NCBI RefSeq assembly: GCF_000955955.1
Contig: NZ_JYJG01000480.1
Coordinates: 1 to 14,718, forward strand
Reading direction: 5' to 3'
Source of the DNA: Lentzea aerocolonigenes
GTDB taxonomy: Bacteria; Actinomycetota; Actinomycetes; Mycobacteriales; Pseudonocardiaceae
DNA length: 14,718 nucleotides
The position numbers and the translations under genes were made by a program. The notes below the pieces were generated by a model. The model had not been told where the DNA came from. It did no database searches and was given only the letters and a program-made list of their open reading frames with translations. Below, one piece after another: positions 13,477 to 14,718 of this stretch; position 1 is the stretch's first letter, and every line of letters starts with the position of its first letter.

Positions 13477-14139
13477 ATGAAGCGCATTTTCGCGACCGTT
13501 GTCGCAGTTGGAGCCACATTCGCATTCACACACGCAGCGAACGCGCAGGAGTACGTCCCGCTTGCCCTTGACAAGGCCGAGTACCTGCCGGGTGCGCCGA
13601 TCAAGATCAGCGCCGACGGTGGGGAAGGCTGCGCCGGACAGGTCACGTCGAAGGGTTTCGCCGCGCCGGTCGGTCTCGAGATCGACCCGCCGAACCTCCA
13701 GAAGGGTCTCGGCACCGCCGCCGAGCAGGCCGGCGACTACGAGGCCACCGCGACCTGCGCGGGCAAGCCCGTCACGGTCAAGTTCCGGGTGGTCGAGACG
13801 TTCTACTTCTTCCCGGACGACGTGCCCGTGGTCGAGGCGGGCGGCACCATCGACGTGCACCGGCAGGTGACGGCGCTGTGCGACAACCCGGTGACGTCGA
13901 AGGGGTTCGTCGAGCCGATCAACATCATCTACAAGACCGAGGGCTCGCTGCGCAGCGGTAGCGGCAAGGTCATCGACACGCCTGGAACGTACGAGGCGTC
14001 GATGAAGTGCTCCGGTCAGACGATGACCAGGAAGTTCACCATCAAGGCCAAGGCGGGGCAGCCGAAGCAGCAGGAGAAGAAGCCCGTCGTGAAGCCGAAG
14101 GGCGCGCCGCAGACCGGTGGCGGAGGCACGGCCCGATGA
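13477..14139 (+). CDS. Secreted protein with two duplicated Cys-paired domains and PQTG tail
   Basis: This is a 220-residue protein with a Sec signal peptide: MKRIFATVVAVGATFAFTHA, cleavage likely after ANA at 23. I do not recognise a named family. Two similar domains follow, about 27-107 and 108-182. Each has C-x-x-x-VTSKGF (Cys52 with VTSKGF 56-61; Cys135 with VTSKGF 139-144) and, later, G-x-YEA-x-x-x-C (Cys94; Cys168), suggesting one disulfide per domain in a beta-sandwich or Ig-like fold. A Lys/Gln/Pro linker leads to the end, KGAPQTGGGGTAR, which contains PQTG but no hydrophobic segment. ATG 13477 is preceded by GGGGGAG at good distance; an open frame from 13420 lacks a signal peptide start. 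It overlaps the sortase gene (ATGA), so the two are surely co-translated. It may be the sortase's substrate or partner. Confidence 0.8.
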   Translation: MKRIFATVVAVGATFAFTHAANAQEYVPLALDKAEYLPGAPIKISADGGEGCAGQVTSKGFAAPVGLEIDPPNLQKGLGTAAEQAGDYEATATCAGKPVTVKFRVVETFYFFPDDVPVVEAGGTIDVHRQVTALCDNPVTSKGFVEPINIIYKTEGSLRSGSGKVIDTPGTYEASMKCSGQTMTRKFTIKAKAGQPKQQEKKPVVKPKGAPQTGGGGTAR

Positions 14140-14718
14140 AGCGACTCGCAGTCGCGGTCGTGGCGGCACTGGCGCTTTTCGGCGCCTGTGCCGCACCGCC
14201 CGCCTCAGACCCGCAGACGACCACGCCACCGGCCGGTTCAACGGCACAAGTGGTTGCCGCGAAAGGCATGCCGCCCTCAGAACCGACCGAGGTGCGCATC
14301 CCGAAGATCGGTGCCACGTCTTCACTCGTCCCGCTCGGCCTGAACGCCGACGAGACGGTCGAGGTGCCGCCGGTCGAACAACCGATGCAGGCGGGCTGGT
14401 ACAAGCTCGCCCGCACGCCCGGCGAGGCCGGTCCGGCGATCCTGCTGGGCCACGTGGACGGCAACAAACAACCGGGAATCTTCTTCCGGCTCAAGGAACT
14501 CGCCGAAGGCGACCAGGTCGAGGTGTCCAGAAAGGACGGCACCACGGCCACGTTCCGCGTGCGGAAGACGGAGCAGATCGCCAAGGACAGCTTCCCCACC
14601 GAGGCCGTCTACGGCGAGACCGACGAACCCGAGCTGCGGCTGATCACCTGCGGGGGCAGCTTCGACCAGGCCGCGCACAGCTACCGGGACAACATCATCG
14701 TCTACGCGACGTTGATCT
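14136..14718 (+). CDS. Class F sortase (3' end beyond window)
   Basis: 194 residues are visible and the frame is open at the right edge. It has an N-terminal hydrophobic signal/anchor MKRLAVAVVAALALFGAC, whose FGAC could be a weak lipobox, then a Pro/Thr linker (20-50) and a sortase domain from about 52 (VRIPKIGA). All three catalytic residues are visible: His106 in ILLGHVDG, Cys172 in LITCGGSF and Arg184 in HSYRDNIIVYA. The LITCGG plus YRDN pattern is that of class F sortases, common in actinobacteria. It should therefore be an active transpeptidase outside the membrane joining a cleaved sorting motif to a nucleophile, probably cell-wall peptide. The ATG lies in the upstream stop (ATGA), so it is coupled to the secreted protein gene. 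Perhaps only a few residues are missing. Confidence 0.92.
   Translation, partial: MKRLAVAVVAALALFGACAAPPASDPQTTTPPAGSTAQVVAAKGMPPSEPTEVRIPKIGATSSLVPLGLNADETVEVPPVEQPMQAGWYKLARTPGEAGPAILLGHVDGNKQPGIFFRLKELAEGDQVEVSRKDGTTATFRVRKTEQIAKDSFPTEAVYGETDEPELRLITCGGSFDQAAHSYRDNIIVYATLI

Noticed and set aside
11833..14325. 830-residue open frame on the minus strand over the reductase and secreted protein genes
   Set aside because: Same shadow composition and no motifs; it covers two well-supported plus-strand genes.
1..14718. CRISPR array, tRNA/rRNA genes, insertion sequence or prophage
   Set aside because: No regularly spaced repeats, cloverleaf-like segments, transposase or phage motifs were seen on either strand.

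Overview
The window is high-GC DNA with mostly GTG/ATG (one TTG) starts and tight gene packing. It reads as the chromosome of a mycelial actinobacterium, most likely of the Pseudonocardiaceae (Lentzea/Saccharothrix/Amycolatopsis-like). This rests on the DUF3558 lipoprotein, the actinobacterial PPE-like protein with EspG, the class F sortase, the DUF1707 protein and the Maf/AccA3 neighbourhood. No species can be named from the sequence alone. There is no rRNA, tRNA, CRISPR array, transposase or prophage, and no stretch over 300 bases without a gene.

Left part (1-4737): a small membrane protein (minus) and a DHA2-type MFS exporter (plus) diverge from a short region around 470. That region holds a 12-bp perfect palindrome and a possible one-base disturbance affecting both reading frames. 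A Maf nucleotide pyrophosphatase follows, overlapping the exporter's 3' end, and is closed by a hairpin. Then comes a DAACS (glutamate/dicarboxylate-type) symporter with altered cation-site residues. It converges on a minus-strand membrane-anchored protein, and both stop codons are formed from the same CTAG.

Middle part (4738-8908): a biotin carboxylase/BCCP fusion (AccA3 type) is followed by a DUF1707 protein. Next is a HAD phosphatase whose C-terminus looks like an RraB-type domain, then a GNAT acetyltransferase. Several genes here seem to be leaderless, with a TAnnnT box 6-8 bases before the start codon.

Right part (8330-11367): a compact type VII secretion (ESX) substrate cassette. It comprises a DUF3558 lipoprotein, a WXG100/PE-like small protein with a WAG turn and a YxxxE tail motif, a PPE-like protein with a Ser/Thr/Gly/Pro-rich tail, and an EspG-like chaperone. 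No membrane core genes (EccB/C/D, MycP) are in the window, so this is an orphan substrate/chaperone set. A 47-base two-tier hairpin separates it from a convergent gamma-glutamylcyclotransferase-fold gene.

Right end (11881-14718): a flavoprotein disulfide reductase of the LpdA/NAD(P)H-quinone reductase type diverges from the cyclotransferase gene. After a hairpin comes a two-gene unit: a secreted protein built from two duplicated cysteine-paired domains and ending in PQTGGGG, coupled by an ATGA overlap to a class F sortase that runs off the window. The ESX cassette and the sortase/substrate-like pair are the most system-like parts of the window.
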